Assembly: GCF_018070565.1 (NCBI RefSeq)
Contig: NZ_JAGPXL010000050.1
Location: forward strand, 1 to 47,778
Direction of reading: 5' to 3'
DNA length: 47,778 bases
Source of the DNA: Streptomyces sp. B93
Lineage (GTDB): Bacteria > Actinomycetota > Actinomycetes > Streptomycetales > Streptomycetaceae
Under the pieces are notes generated by a model. That model made no database searches and was not told the DNA's origin. It saw only the letters and a program-made list of their open reading frames with translations. The first letter of the stretch is position 1. Each line of letters begins with the position of its first letter. Both the position numbers and the translations under genes were made by a program. Shown here one piece after another: positions 25,914 to 33,798 of this stretch.

Positions 25914-26896
25914 TGCTGCATCACCTTCTCCACTGCGACCAGGACGTCCTGGGCGGTCACCGTCTCCAGGCACGGGTGGCCCGGGACGGGGCACTCGCGG
26001 GCGCGGCTGTCGGCGCACGGCGCGTCCTGGTCGCCGAGCAGGACGTACGGCACGCCGTAGGGCCGCCAGCGTTCGGCGGGGACGACGGGGGCGAACAGGG
26101 ACACCACGGGGGTGCCGACGGCGGCGGCGAGGTGGGCGGGGCCGGTGTTGCCGGTGACGACGACGGCGGCGCGGGCGAGGACGCCGGAGAGTTCGGCGGC
26201 GCCGGTCCGGCCGCCGAGGTCGAGCGCGTGCGGGCCCGCGACCCGCGCGGTCAGCTCCCGCTCCCCCGCGCCGCCGGTCACCACCACCCGGTGCCCGGCC
26301 GCCGTCAGCTCCGCCACGGCCTCGGCGCACCGCCCGGCGCTCCACGCACGGGCGGGGACGCTCGCGCCGGGGTGGACGACGACGTACGGCCCGGGACCGC
26401 TCAGTGCGGTGGTGTCGGGCGGCGGCAGCACCCGCGGCAGCCCGTCGTCGACCGCCGGGAACCCGGCCGCCGCCGCCAGCTCCAGCGCGGCCTCCACCTC
26501 GTGGGTGTGCGGGGCGCGGTGGTGCCGTACGTCGAGCAGGGACCCGGGGTAGTCCTCGCTGTCCGCGGCGATGTGCGCGACCCCGGCGAGGCGCAGCAGC
26601 AGGGCGGCGGGCAGCGGCGACTGGTGGAAGGAGGTCAGGATCAGCGCCGTGTCGGCGTCCAGCCTGCCGACCAGCTCGGCGACCTCGGCCGGGCGCACCG
26701 GCGGCGGCGCGAACCCGGCCCAGGGCGCGTCCCAGACGACGACGTCGTCCACACCGGGCAACAGCCGCGCGGCGGGCGCCCCGAGCGGCCCGCACAGCAG
26801 GGTCACGGAGTCGGCCCGCGCGGCGACGACCCGAACGGCGGGCCCGGCGAGCAGCACGTCCCCAAAGCTGTCCAGCCGCACGACGAGCGCTTTCAC
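25910..26896 (-). CDS. GT9 (heptosyltransferase-like) glycosyltransferase
   Basis: The 328-residue protein has the GT9 layout: MKALVVRLDSFGDVLLAGPAVRVV, VVHPGASVPARAWSAGRCAEAV, VVTGGAGEREL and GNTGPAHLAAAVGTPVVSLFAP. A Cys-containing stretch near the end (APCADSRARECPVPGHPCLETV) is typical of many GT9 enzymes. It is a second heptosyltransferase candidate. The GTG start is preceded by GGAGG, and it overlaps the end of a repeat-built reading frame that seems to derive from this gene's own 5' end. Confidence 0.92.
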   Translation of the reverse strand: MKALVVRLDSFGDVLLAGPAVRVVAARADSVTLLCGPLGAPAARLLPGVDDVVVWDAPWAGFAPPPVRPAEVAELVGRLDADTALILTSFHQSPLPAALLLRLAGVAHIAADSEDYPGSLLDVRHHRAPHTHEVEAALELAAAAGFPAVDDGLPRVLPPPDTTALSGPGPYVVVHPGASVPARAWSAGRCAEAVAELTAAGHRVVVTGGAGERELTARVAGPHALDLGGRTGAAELSGVLARAAVVVTGNTGPAHLAAAVGTPVVSLFAPVVPAERWRPYGVPYVLLGDQDAPCADSRARECPVPGHPCLETVTAQDVLVAVEKVMQQ

Positions 26897-27312
26897 ACCG
26901 ACCTCCCGAAGCTCAGGACGGAAAGCGGGCCCCGCCCCGCCGGGACATGACCACCACGCACGGCCCCAGCCCGCACAGCCGGACCACCGACCAGGCCCCG
27001 CACCGCCGACGCGAGGCCGGCACGCACGGGCGCGGTCCGGACGGCGGGACCGGCGAACAGCGCCCGCACCGCCGGAGCGACGTCGGCGCGCACGGCCCCA
27101 ACCAGGACAGCCGGACCGGCGAACAAGGCCCGCACCGCTGAGACATGACCACCACGCACGGCCTCAACCCGCACAGCCGGACCACCGACCAGGCCCCGCA
27201 CCGCCGACGCGAGGCCGGCACGCACGGGCGCGGTCCGGACGGCGGGACCGGCGAACAGCGCCCGCACCGCCGGAGCGACGTCGGCGCGCGGCCGGACGAT
27301 GAGGGCGTTCAC
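26893..27312 (-). CDS. repeat-built small ORF derived from the GT9 5' end
   Basis: A 139-codon frame runs from GTG 27312, overlapping the gmhB stop as GTGTGA, to a TGA that overlaps the GT9 start. It begins VNALIVRP, mirroring the GT9 start MKALVVRL. It then repeats a 22-residue unit about six times; each unit contains (A/G)L(F/V)(A/G)GPAV(R/L), which matches LLAGPAVR at residues ~15-22 of GT9. The units differ in a three-unit cycle, giving 66-bp repeats inside a 198-bp higher-order repeat. All units keep the frame. It is best explained as duplication of the ribosome-binding site, start codon and first codons of GT9 with tandem amplification. Whether the peptide has a role is unknown; it keeps translational coupling across the gap. 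Confidence 0.55.
   Translation of the reverse strand: MNALIVRPRADVAPAVRALFAGPAVRTAPVRAGLASAVRGLVGGPAVRVEAVRGGHVSAVRALFAGPAVLVGAVRADVAPAVRALFAGPAVRTAPVRAGLASAVRGLVGGPAVRAGAVRGGHVPAGRGPLSVLSFGRSV
26944..27289. repeat. 198-bp-period direct repeat (two 148-bp near-identical copies)
   Basis: Bases 26944-27091 and 27142-27289 are almost identical, with two mismatches noted near the left end. They are offset by 198 bases, which equals three of the 66-base coding units read on the minus strand. Confidence 0.92.
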
Positions 27313-27845
27313 ACCGGCCTCCCGGACGGCTGGGGGGCGAGCAGGGCCCGGACCGCGGCGGTCAGGTCGGGTTCCACGTGGGCGGCGGCGGCCATCTCCG
27401 CGGGGCGGGTGCGGCCGTTGGGGACGAGGACGCCGTGGGCTCCGGCGCGCCGGGCGGCCTCCACGTCGGCGCCGATGTCGCCGACCACGGCGCAGTCGGC
27501 GGGGTCGGTGCACAGCCGTCCCGCGGCCCACAGCACGAGCGCCGGCTCGGGTTTGCGGCAGTGGCAGCCGTCGTCGGGCCCGTGCGGGCACACCGCCCAC
27601 ACGTCGAACGGCCCGAGGAGGTCGTCGATCCGCTCGTTGACCTGCCGTACCTGGGCCTCGGTGAGCAGCCCTCGGGCGACACCCGACTGGTTGGTGACGA
27701 CGCCGGTGCGGATCCCCCGCGACCGCAGCAGCCGCAGCGCCGCCCAGGCGCCGGGTACCGGCCGCACCAGCTCCGGGTCCCCGTTGTAGGGGACGTCCTC
27801 GACGAGGGTGCCGTCCCGGTCGAACAGCACGGCCCGCACGGTCAT
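27309..27845 (-). CDS. gmhB: D-glycero-D-manno-heptose 1,7-bisphosphate 7-phosphatase
   Basis: The 178-residue HAD phosphatase has the DxD motif FDRDGTLVEDVPYN, TNQSGVARG, the zinc-binding CPHGPDDGCHCRKP and VGDIGADVEAA. The zinc loop and HisB-N-like length mark GmhB, which removes the C7 phosphate between the two HldE steps. The start ATG overlaps the upstream GT2 stop. With gmhA and hldE it completes NDP-heptose synthesis from sedoheptulose-7-phosphate. Confidence 0.93.
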   Translation of the reverse strand: MTVRAVLFDRDGTLVEDVPYNGDPELVRPVPGAWAALRLLRSRGIRTGVVTNQSGVARGLLTEAQVRQVNERIDDLLGPFDVWAVCPHGPDDGCHCRKPEPALVLWAAGRLCTDPADCAVVGDIGADVEAARRAGAHGVLVPNGRTRPAEMAAAAHVEPDLTAAVRALLAPQPSGRPV

Positions 27846-28840
27846 CGCGCCACCTCCGGCCAGGGCGGCGCGTCCCGGTACCGCCACCGTCCGCTGAGCC
27901 AGTGCCAGCTGGCCAGCGGCGGGATCAGCACGCTGGTGACGGCCATCGTGGTGATCTCGTACCGGGTGCGCGGCCCGGGCGCGATCCGCGACCAGGCGAA
28001 CTCGGCGGTGCCGAGCGCCCACCCGGCGGCGGCCACCCCGGCGGCCCCGCGCCGTCCGGCCAGCGCCAGTACGACGGCGGCGGCGCCCGCGCCGGTGACG
28101 GCGAGGTGGCCGCGCAGCCGTCCGCGTGGCGCGACCGCCCGGTGCCACCAGTTGGGGCCGTGCAGGCTCAGCATCAGCGCGTCGTCGGCGTTGCCGCGCT
28201 GCGAGCGCAGCGACACCCACCGGTCGGCGGGCCGCACCGGGTGCCGGGTGGTGCGGCGGCCCTGCCGGATCCGCCAGCCCGCGTCGAGCAGCCGCAGCGC
28301 GAGGTCGGCGTCCTCGCGGAAGGCGTGCGGGAAGCGTTCGTCGAAGCCGTCGACCTGCTTGAGGGCGTCGGTGCGGTAGGCCATGTCGGCGGTGATCCAG
28401 CGGGCCTGCGCGAGGGCGGCGGTGTTGCGTTCCCAGTCGGTGGGGCGGCGCGCCCCCGGCAGGGGTACGGCGATCACGCCCTGGACGCCCGCGATGTCGG
28501 GGCCCGCCTCGTCGAGGTCCTGGGTGAGCTGCTCGCACCAGTGCGGACCCACCTGCACGTCGTCGTCGAGGAAGGCGGCCCACGGGGCGGTGACGGCGCG
28601 GGCGCCGGTGTTGCGGGCGGCGGCGGGCCCCCGGGCGCCGCCCCGGAGCACGGTCGTACGCTCGCGCAGGTCGCCGAGGACGCTCAGCGGGTGCTGGAGG
28701 TCGGCCCGGTCGGGGTCGGGCCGGTCGTCGACCAGCACGATCTCCCTGGGCTTGGGACCGGTCGCGGCGGCGAGCGCGGCGAGGCAGTCGGCGAGGGTGT
28801 CCCGCACGAGGGTGGGGATCACCACGGCGTAGTCGGTCAT
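27842..28840 (-). CDS. family 2 glycosyltransferase with C-terminal membrane segments
   Basis: The 332-residue protein has a GT-A domain (YAVVIPTLVRDTLADCLAAL, LVDDRPDPD, FLDDDVQVGPHWCEQL, FREDADLALRLLDAGW) followed by hydrophobic stretches (LAVTGAGAAAVVLALAG and GVAAAGWALGTAEFAW), so it is probably membrane-attached. It is one of several transferases building the heptose glycan. Four-base overlaps connect it to the carbamoyltransferase and gmhB. Confidence 0.9.
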   Translation of the reverse strand: MTDYAVVIPTLVRDTLADCLAALAAATGPKPREIVLVDDRPDPDRADLQHPLSVLGDLRERTTVLRGGARGPAAARNTGARAVTAPWAAFLDDDVQVGPHWCEQLTQDLDEAGPDIAGVQGVIAVPLPGARRPTDWERNTAALAQARWITADMAYRTDALKQVDGFDERFPHAFREDADLALRLLDAGWRIRQGRRTTRHPVRPADRWVSLRSQRGNADDALMLSLHGPNWWHRAVAPRGRLRGHLAVTGAGAAAVVLALAGRRGAAGVAAAGWALGTAEFAWSRIAPGPRTRYEITTMAVTSVLIPPLASWHWLSGRWRYRDAPPWPEVAR

Positions 28841-30495
28841 GCCCCGCCTCCCCCGTTGTAGGCCCGCGTCCCGTCGTAGGCCCGGCCCCGGCGCACCGCG
28901 TACGGTCCGATGGCCAGCAGGTCCACCGGTGCCGAGCCGAAGCACTCCAGGGCGTCGCGCGGGTCGTCGACCATGGGCCGCCCCGCGGTGTTGAGGCTGG
29001 TGTTGACGACGACGGGCAGCCCGGTGCGCCGCTCGAAGCCGCGCAGCATCCGCGCCACCAGCGGCTCCCGCCGCTCGTCGACGGTCTGGATGCGGGCGGT
29101 GCCGTCGACGTGCACGACGGCCGGGATGCGCTCGCGCCACTCCCGTACGACGTCGTGCACGAAGAGCATGTACGGGCTCGGCATCGGCCCGTGGAACAGC
29201 TCCGGCGCCCGCTCGGCCAGCACCATGGGCGCCACCGGCCGGAACTCCTCCCGCCCCTTGACGCCGTTCAGCCGCTCCAGGTTCTCGGCGCGCCCGGGGT
29301 GGGCGAGCAGCGACCGGTGTCCGAGCGCGCGCGGCCCGTATTCGCTCCGCCCCTGGAACCAGGCGACGACGCCGTCCCGGGCCAGCTCCTCCGCGACCGT
29401 CTCGGCGATGTCGGCGGGCCGCTCGTACGGTACGGCGGCGGTGTCGAGCCAGGCCCGCAGCTCCTCGTCGCTCCAGCCGCGCCCCAGGTCGGCGCCGGGC
29501 ATCGGCTGGGGGTCGCGGGTCAGGTGCAGGGCGCCGCCGAGGGCGGTCCCGGCGTCCCCCGCGGCGGGCTGCACCCACACGTGCCGGTACGGGCCACGCG
29601 CGGCGATCTTCGAGTTGGCGACGCAGTTCAGGGCGACCCCGCCCGCCATGGCGAGGGCGTCGCCGCCCGCCTCGGTGTGCAGCCAGGTCACCAGCTCCAG
29701 CAGGGTCTCCTCCAGCACCGCCTGCGTACTGGCGGCCAGGTCGGCGTGGTCCTGCGACCACGGCTCGCCCGGGGCGCGGGCGGGGGCCAGCTCGGCCCAC
29801 TCCACGCCGTGTGCGCGGAAGCCGCCGTCGCCGGTGGCGTGGACGTACTGGCGCAGCTGGGGCAGGAAGCGCGGCTTGCCGTAGGAGGCGAGGGCCATGA
29901 CCTTGTACTCGTCGCTGCTGCGCAGGAAGCCCAGGTGCTCGGTCAGCTCCTCGTAGACCAGGCCGAGGGAGTCCGGCAGCGACTGGGCGGCGAGGGTGCG
30001 CAGGGTGCCCTCCTGGTAGCGGCCCGCGAGGTGGGAGGCGGCCTCGCCGCGCCCGTCGAGGACGAGGACGGCGCTGTCCGGGTGCGGGCAGGCGGGTCCG
30101 GCGGAGGCGGCGTGCGCCACGTGGTGCGGTACGAAGACGACCTTCTCGGGGTCGAGTCCGGGCAGCGTCTCGGCGAGGAACTCGGGGGCGCGGCGCGCGT
30201 ACTCCTGGCGCAGGGGGTCCCACGGGTCGTTCAGGCCCAGGTCACGGGCGGGCCGGGCGAGGGCCGGGTCGTAGGAGTAGGTGACGGCGTCCAGCTCGTC
30301 CGCCCGCAGTCCGCCGTGCGCGAGGCACCAGCGGGCGGCCAGCTCGGGCAGCTCCCAGGCCGAGAACGGCACCGGGCGTTTGCCGTGCTTGCGGCGGCTG
30401 AAGCGCTCCTCCTCGGCTGCCGCGACGGTCCGGCCGTCGACGACCAGGGCGGCGGCCGGGTCGTGGAACAGGGCGTTGATACCAAGGATGCGCAT
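28837..30495 (-). CDS. NodU/CmcH-family carbamoyltransferase
   Basis: ATG 30495 (MRILGINALFHDPAAALVVDG) is preferred; an in-frame start eight codons upstream exists. The 552-residue protein has the Kae1-like N-terminal domain with EEERFSRRKHGK, the metal-binding HHVAHAASA, GGVALNCVANSK, and the YrdC-like C-terminal part with SEYGPRALGHRSLLAHP. These enzymes carbamoylate hydroxyl groups of sugars or antibiotics from carbamoyl phosphate and ATP. Inside a heptose operon the likely target is a sugar of the glycan, which would give a carbamoylated heptose; that is inference. Confidence 0.93.
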   Translation of the reverse strand: MRILGINALFHDPAAALVVDGRTVAAAEEERFSRRKHGKRPVPFSAWELPELAARWCLAHGGLRADELDAVTYSYDPALARPARDLGLNDPWDPLRQEYARRAPEFLAETLPGLDPEKVVFVPHHVAHAASAGPACPHPDSAVLVLDGRGEAASHLAGRYQEGTLRTLAAQSLPDSLGLVYEELTEHLGFLRSSDEYKVMALASYGKPRFLPQLRQYVHATGDGGFRAHGVEWAELAPARAPGEPWSQDHADLAASTQAVLEETLLELVTWLHTEAGGDALAMAGGVALNCVANSKIAARGPYRHVWVQPAAGDAGTALGGALHLTRDPQPMPGADLGRGWSDEELRAWLDTAAVPYERPADIAETVAEELARDGVVAWFQGRSEYGPRALGHRSLLAHPGRAENLERLNGVKGREEFRPVAPMVLAERAPELFHGPMPSPYMLFVHDVVREWRERIPAVVHVDGTARIQTVDERREPLVARMLRGFERRTGLPVVVNTSLNTAGRPMVDDPRDALECFGSAPVDLLAIGPYAVRRGRAYDGTRAYNGGGGA

Positions 30496-30548
30496 GGGGG
30501 GCTCCGTCCCGTACGACATGCGGGGGGACTCGGCTAACGCGGGTGCCA

Positions 30549-30578
30549 GTTTGAGGCTGTCTCAAACACTTGGAGACA
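30549..30578. promoter_or_regulatory. two overlapping inverted repeats upstream of the carbamoyltransferase
   Basis: GTTTGAG (30549-30555) pairs with CTCAAAC (30561-30567), and TGTCTC (30558-30563) pairs with GAGACA (30573-30578). The two hairpins exclude each other. They lie in the 147-base gap that is the only large break near the start of the operon, so they may be an attenuator or an operator of an internal promoter. Confidence 0.4.
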
Positions 30579-30642
30579 ACTTCTCCCTGTATGAGCCGCT
30601 GTGTGACCTTCTGTGACAACTGAGGCTGGCGGGGTTCACCGC

Positions 30643-31641
30643 TCAGGCGGCGACCGAACGCGCGAACCACCCGACGGTCCGCTCCAGCCCTTCACGCCAG
30701 TCGACGCGCGGCTGCCAGCCCAGCAGCTCCCGGGCCAGCCGGGTGTCGGGGCGGCGACGGCCGGGGTCGTCCACGGGGCGGTCCACGAACCGGATGCGGG
30801 ACCGTGACCCGGTGAGGTCGACGATGTGGCGGGCCAGCTCCAGCATGGTGATCTCGTCACCGCCGCCGATGTTGACCGGCCCGGGGGCACCGGACGCGGC
30901 GAGCCCCAGGATCCCGTCGACGGTGTCGTCGACGTAGCACAGCGAACGGGTCTGGCTGCCGTCCCCGGCGACGGTCAGCGGGACGCCGTCCAGCGCCTGG
31001 GCGACGAAGGTGGGCACGGCGCGGCCGTCGCCGGTGCGCATCCGGGGCCCGTAGGTGTTGAAGATGCGGACGATGGCCGCGTCGGTGGCGTGCACCCGGC
31101 GGTGCGCGGCGACCAGGGCCTCGGCGAACCGTTTGGACTCGTCGTAGACGCTGCGCGGCCCGACCGGGTTGACGTTGCCCCAGTACGTCTCGCGCTGCGG
31201 GTGCTCCAGCGGGTCGCCGTACACCTCGGAGGTGGAGGCGAGCAGGAACCGGGCACCGTCGCGCCGGGCCCGTTCCAGGGCGTGCCGGGTGCCGTTGCTG
31301 CCGACGTCGAGGGTCTCCAGCGGCAGCCGCAGGTAGTCGGCGGGCGAGGCCGGGCAGGCGAAGTGCAGGATCAGGTCGAAGCGGCCGGACAGGGCCCGCC
31401 AGGTCGCGGGATCGGTGGCGTCGGCGCGTACGAAGTCGAATCCGCGTAGGCCTTCGAGGTCGACGACGTTGGCGCGGGCGCCGGTGGACAGGTTGTCCAG
31501 GCACACCACCTCGGCACCGGTGCCGAGCAGCCGGGCACACAGGTGCGACCCGACGAACCCGGCGCCGCCCGTCACCAGGACCCGCCGCCACGCGGGGCGC
31601 TCCGTCCCCGCGGTCGCCCGCACATTCGCACGTCCGTTCAC
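30643..31641 (-). CDS. UDP-glucuronate decarboxylase/UDP-xylose synthase-like NAD-dependent epimerase
   Basis: The 332-residue extended SDR has VLVTGGAGFVGSHLCARLL, HFACPASPADYLRLPLETL, STSEVYGDPLEHPQRETYWGNVNPVGPRSVYDESKR and IFNTYGPRM. The PASP and NPVGPRSVYDESKR segments are the hallmark of the UDP-glucuronate decarboxylase branch, with the YxxxK catalytic pair intact. It would make UDP-xylose or a related NDP-sugar. GTG 31641 has AAGGAG six bases upstream. It is the first gene of the glycan operon. Confidence 0.9.
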   Translation of the reverse strand: MNGRANVRATAGTERPAWRRVLVTGGAGFVGSHLCARLLGTGAEVVCLDNLSTGARANVVDLEGLRGFDFVRADATDPATWRALSGRFDLILHFACPASPADYLRLPLETLDVGSNGTRHALERARRDGARFLLASTSEVYGDPLEHPQRETYWGNVNPVGPRSVYDESKRFAEALVAAHRRVHATDAAIVRIFNTYGPRMRTGDGRAVPTFVAQALDGVPLTVAGDGSQTRSLCYVDDTVDGILGLAASGAPGPVNIGGGDEITMLELARHIVDLTGSRSRIRFVDRPVDDPGRRRPDTRLARELLGWQPRVDWREGLERTVGWFARSVAA

Positions 31642-31689
31642 GGGTGGCTCCTTACTGTCGCGCGGTCACCGAAGTGCCGCCGCGAGTAC

Positions 31690-31760
31690 CCCACCCGCAC
31701 CCTTCCGCATCGAAAGAAACGCTTTTGGATATCTATGCACCAGATGGTGAATCATCCGTC
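31690..31760. promoter_or_regulatory. AT-richer promoter region of the glycan operon
   Basis: The gap 31642-31814 holds the only clearly AT-rich patch in the area (GAAAGAAACGCTTTTGGATATC and following bases, about 31708-31735). On the minus strand it reads CATAGATATCC followed by CAAAAGCG, a plausible -10 region for the operon. The patch also contains the imperfect inverted pair CGAAAG/CTTTTG. No confident -35 is seen. Confidence 0.35.
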
Positions 31761-31814
31761 CCCGGCGCCGTACCGCCCCGCGCCGCACCGTCCCGCGCTG
31801 CCTAAGCTCCTCCC

Positions 31815-32255
31815 GTGGCCACCTTCCTCCTCCACCGCACGGCACCGCTCCCCCCGCCCGAGGCCTGGCGCCGCCTCACCGACTGGACCCGCCACGGCGC
31901 CGTCGTCCCCCTCACCCGCGTCACGGTCCTCACCGCACCCCCCACCGGCCCGGGCACGCTGTTCGTCGCCCGCTCCGGCGTCGGCCCCCTGACCGTCGAC
32001 GACCGCATGGAGGTCGTGGACTGGCAGCCCCCGACGACCACCGCCCCGGGCCACTGCCGCCTGGAGAAGCGGGGCCGGACCGTGCTCGGCTGGGCCGAGA
32101 TCGAGGTCTCACCCGAACCGGGCGGCCGGTCACGGGTGACCTGGCGCGAGGAGATCGGCCTGCGCTTCCTGCCCCGCCTCGTCGATCCCGCGCTGAAGCG
32201 GACGTCCGAGATCGTCTTCGGCCGGGCGGCGGACCGGTTGCTGCGGATGCCGTGA
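31815..32255 (+). CDS. SRPBCC-family protein
   Basis: The 146-residue protein has the START/Bet v1-like pattern of SRPBCC proteins: LHRTAPLPPPEAWRRLTDW at the N terminus, VDDRMEVVDWQPP, CRLEKRGRTVLGWAEIEV, then RVTWREEIGLRFLPRLVDPALKRTSEIVF. Members bind hydrophobic ligands in a helix-grip pocket; some are cyclases or lipid carriers. TAAGCT sits six bases before the GTG with no Shine-Dalgarno, which suggests a leaderless transcript. No functional link to its neighbours is clear. Confidence 0.8.
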   Translation: MATFLLHRTAPLPPPEAWRRLTDWTRHGAVVPLTRVTVLTAPPTGPGTLFVARSGVGPLTVDDRMEVVDWQPPTTTAPGHCRLEKRGRTVLGWAEIEVSPEPGGRSRVTWREEIGLRFLPRLVDPALKRTSEIVFGRAADRLLRMP

Positions 32256-32259
32256 GGCG

Positions 32260-33798
32260 TCAGAACTCTTTCTGAGCACTCGGCTCTTTCTGAGCACTTG
32301 GCAAAGAGGCCCCCAGACCGGAGCCGACGCCGACACTCACGGCGTTGAGCCACCGCCTGACCCGGGCATCGTGCACCGTGAGTCCGGAGGTGCCCTTCCA
32401 GGACGGCACGTCCCGGTGGTAGACGACGGCAGTCGGCCGACCGGTCCCGCCGAGGCCGGAGTCCTCCAGGTACGGCAGGACCACCTCGTCCCCGCCCATC
32501 TCCCGCATCCCGTCCTCGAAGGCGCGGTAGGCCGTGCCGTCGGTCAGCCACTCCCCCGGCATGTCCCGCCGGGTCAGCAGCATGGTGGAGCCCCCTCCGG
32601 CGTCGTCCTCCCCGGTGGCCATACGGCGGCAGGTGGCCGAGGAGGCGCGGGCCAGGCGCGTGACCGGATGGCCCGCGCCGAGCACCCGTGCGGACCGCGC
32701 GGCCTGCTCGGCGAGGAGTTCCGCGGTCCGTTCCGCCTTCCCCGGCTCGTCCGCGGCGACCACCGACTCCACCTGCGCGGTGACCAGGTTGGCGAGCGCG
32801 GCCACCGACCGGGGATGTCGCGGACCGAGGCGGAGGTCCAGCCGTGCGACGACGGCCCGCAGCGCCCCCACGGCCCGCTCCAGCCGCTCGGGGGACCGGG
32901 CGGCCCGCGCCGCCTCCACCTGCACGGCCGCGAGATCGGCCCGCACCGCGAGCACCTTGGGATGGTCGGCGCCCAGCATCGCGTCGAGTCGCAGGGCGGC
33001 GATCTCCAGGACCCTCAGGGCCGCCTCCAGTTGCCGCCCGTCGGGCGCCCGGGTCTCGGTCTGGGCGCGCGCCACGGCGAGATGGGCCACGGCGAGAAAG
33101 GCCTCCGGACTCTCCCCGCCCCGGTCGCGCAGCAGTTTCCCGACACTGTCGGCGAGTTCGTCGAAGCGCGCGGTCTCGCCCGCGCCCCGGGCACGGCCCA
33201 GCATCCGCCGCAGCCCACGGTCGACCGGCTGTTCCCGGATCGCCCTGGCGAGTTGCAGATCCACGGCGGCCAGCAGTCGGCGCGCCTCCCGCACCTCGTA
33301 CGGGTCGGCGGTCGACAGCGCCTGCCGTGCCCTGCGCGCATGCGCGTCCGCGCCGTCCAGATCACCGTGGAGCAGACTCAGAGCGGCCAGATTCACCGAG
33401 GCGACGGCGACCAGCGGCCCGTCCGCCAGCGGGTCGCTGTCGAAGACCGCCTGCAAGGCCAGCCAGCCGAGTTGCGACTGCCCGAGCGACACGCCCAGCA
33501 CCGCCAGGGCGTTGGCCGGACCGAGGACCTCGTCGCCGCGCAGCACCCTTTCGGAGAGATGCCGGGTGAACACCTCGAACAGGCGCTCCGCCTCCCCCCG
33601 CAGCCCCAGTCCGTGCAGGGTGTGGCACAGCCGCACCCCGGCCGCGAGTTCGTCGGGACCCCAGTCGGCGGGGAACTCGTCGGCGCGTACGCCCGCGACG
33701 AACGCCATCAGACCCGGCAGATGGGTGAACCGCAGGCCCGTCGGATCGCGCAGCGCCTCCTCGGCGGAGTCCGCCGCGGCGGAGAAGGAGTCGATCAC
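32260..33798 (-). CDS. TPR-repeat protein, partner of a pseudo-protease
   Basis: The 512-residue protein is mostly alpha-helical TPR-like repeats (LRGEAERLFEVFTRHL, VNLAALSLLHGDLDGADAHARRARQAL, LADSVGKLLRD, ALRVLEIAALRLDAMLGADHPKVLAVRADLAAVQ, LDLRLGPRHPRSVAALANLVTAQVE). The GADHP and GPRHP turns are typical of kinesin-light-chain-like TPRs in conflict proteins. A C-terminal ~110-residue domain (YRAFEDGMREMGGDEVVLPYLED, PTAVVYHRDVPSWKGTSGLTVHDARVRRWLNAVSVGVGSG) is not one I recognise. The last residues are a tandem PSAQKE duplication. It overlaps the upstream pseudo-trypsin gene by four bases, so the two are co-translated and probably work together. Confidence 0.75.
   Translation of the reverse strand: MIDSFSAAADSAEEALRDPTGLRFTHLPGLMAFVAGVRADEFPADWGPDELAAGVRLCHTLHGLGLRGEAERLFEVFTRHLSERVLRGDEVLGPANALAVLGVSLGQSQLGWLALQAVFDSDPLADGPLVAVASVNLAALSLLHGDLDGADAHARRARQALSTADPYEVREARRLLAAVDLQLARAIREQPVDRGLRRMLGRARGAGETARFDELADSVGKLLRDRGGESPEAFLAVAHLAVARAQTETRAPDGRQLEAALRVLEIAALRLDAMLGADHPKVLAVRADLAAVQVEAARAARSPERLERAVGALRAVVARLDLRLGPRHPRSVAALANLVTAQVESVVAADEPGKAERTAELLAEQAARSARVLGAGHPVTRLARASSATCRRMATGEDDAGGGSTMLLTRRDMPGEWLTDGTAYRAFEDGMREMGGDEVVLPYLEDSGLGGTGRPTAVVYHRDVPSWKGTSGLTVHDARVRRWLNAVSVGVGSGLGASLPSAQKEPSAQKEF
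32266..32301 (-). repeat. 18-bp tandem duplication at the 3' end of the TPR gene
   Basis: CTCTTTCTGAGCACTCGG is repeated next to itself with one mismatch and encodes PSAQKE twice just before the stop codon. Convergent transcription from the SRPBCC gene ends only four bases away. Confidence 0.85.

Noticed and set aside
26944..27289. Possible CRISPR-like array
   Set aside because: The repeats are contiguous 66/198-base coding units without unique spacers, and no cas genes are present.
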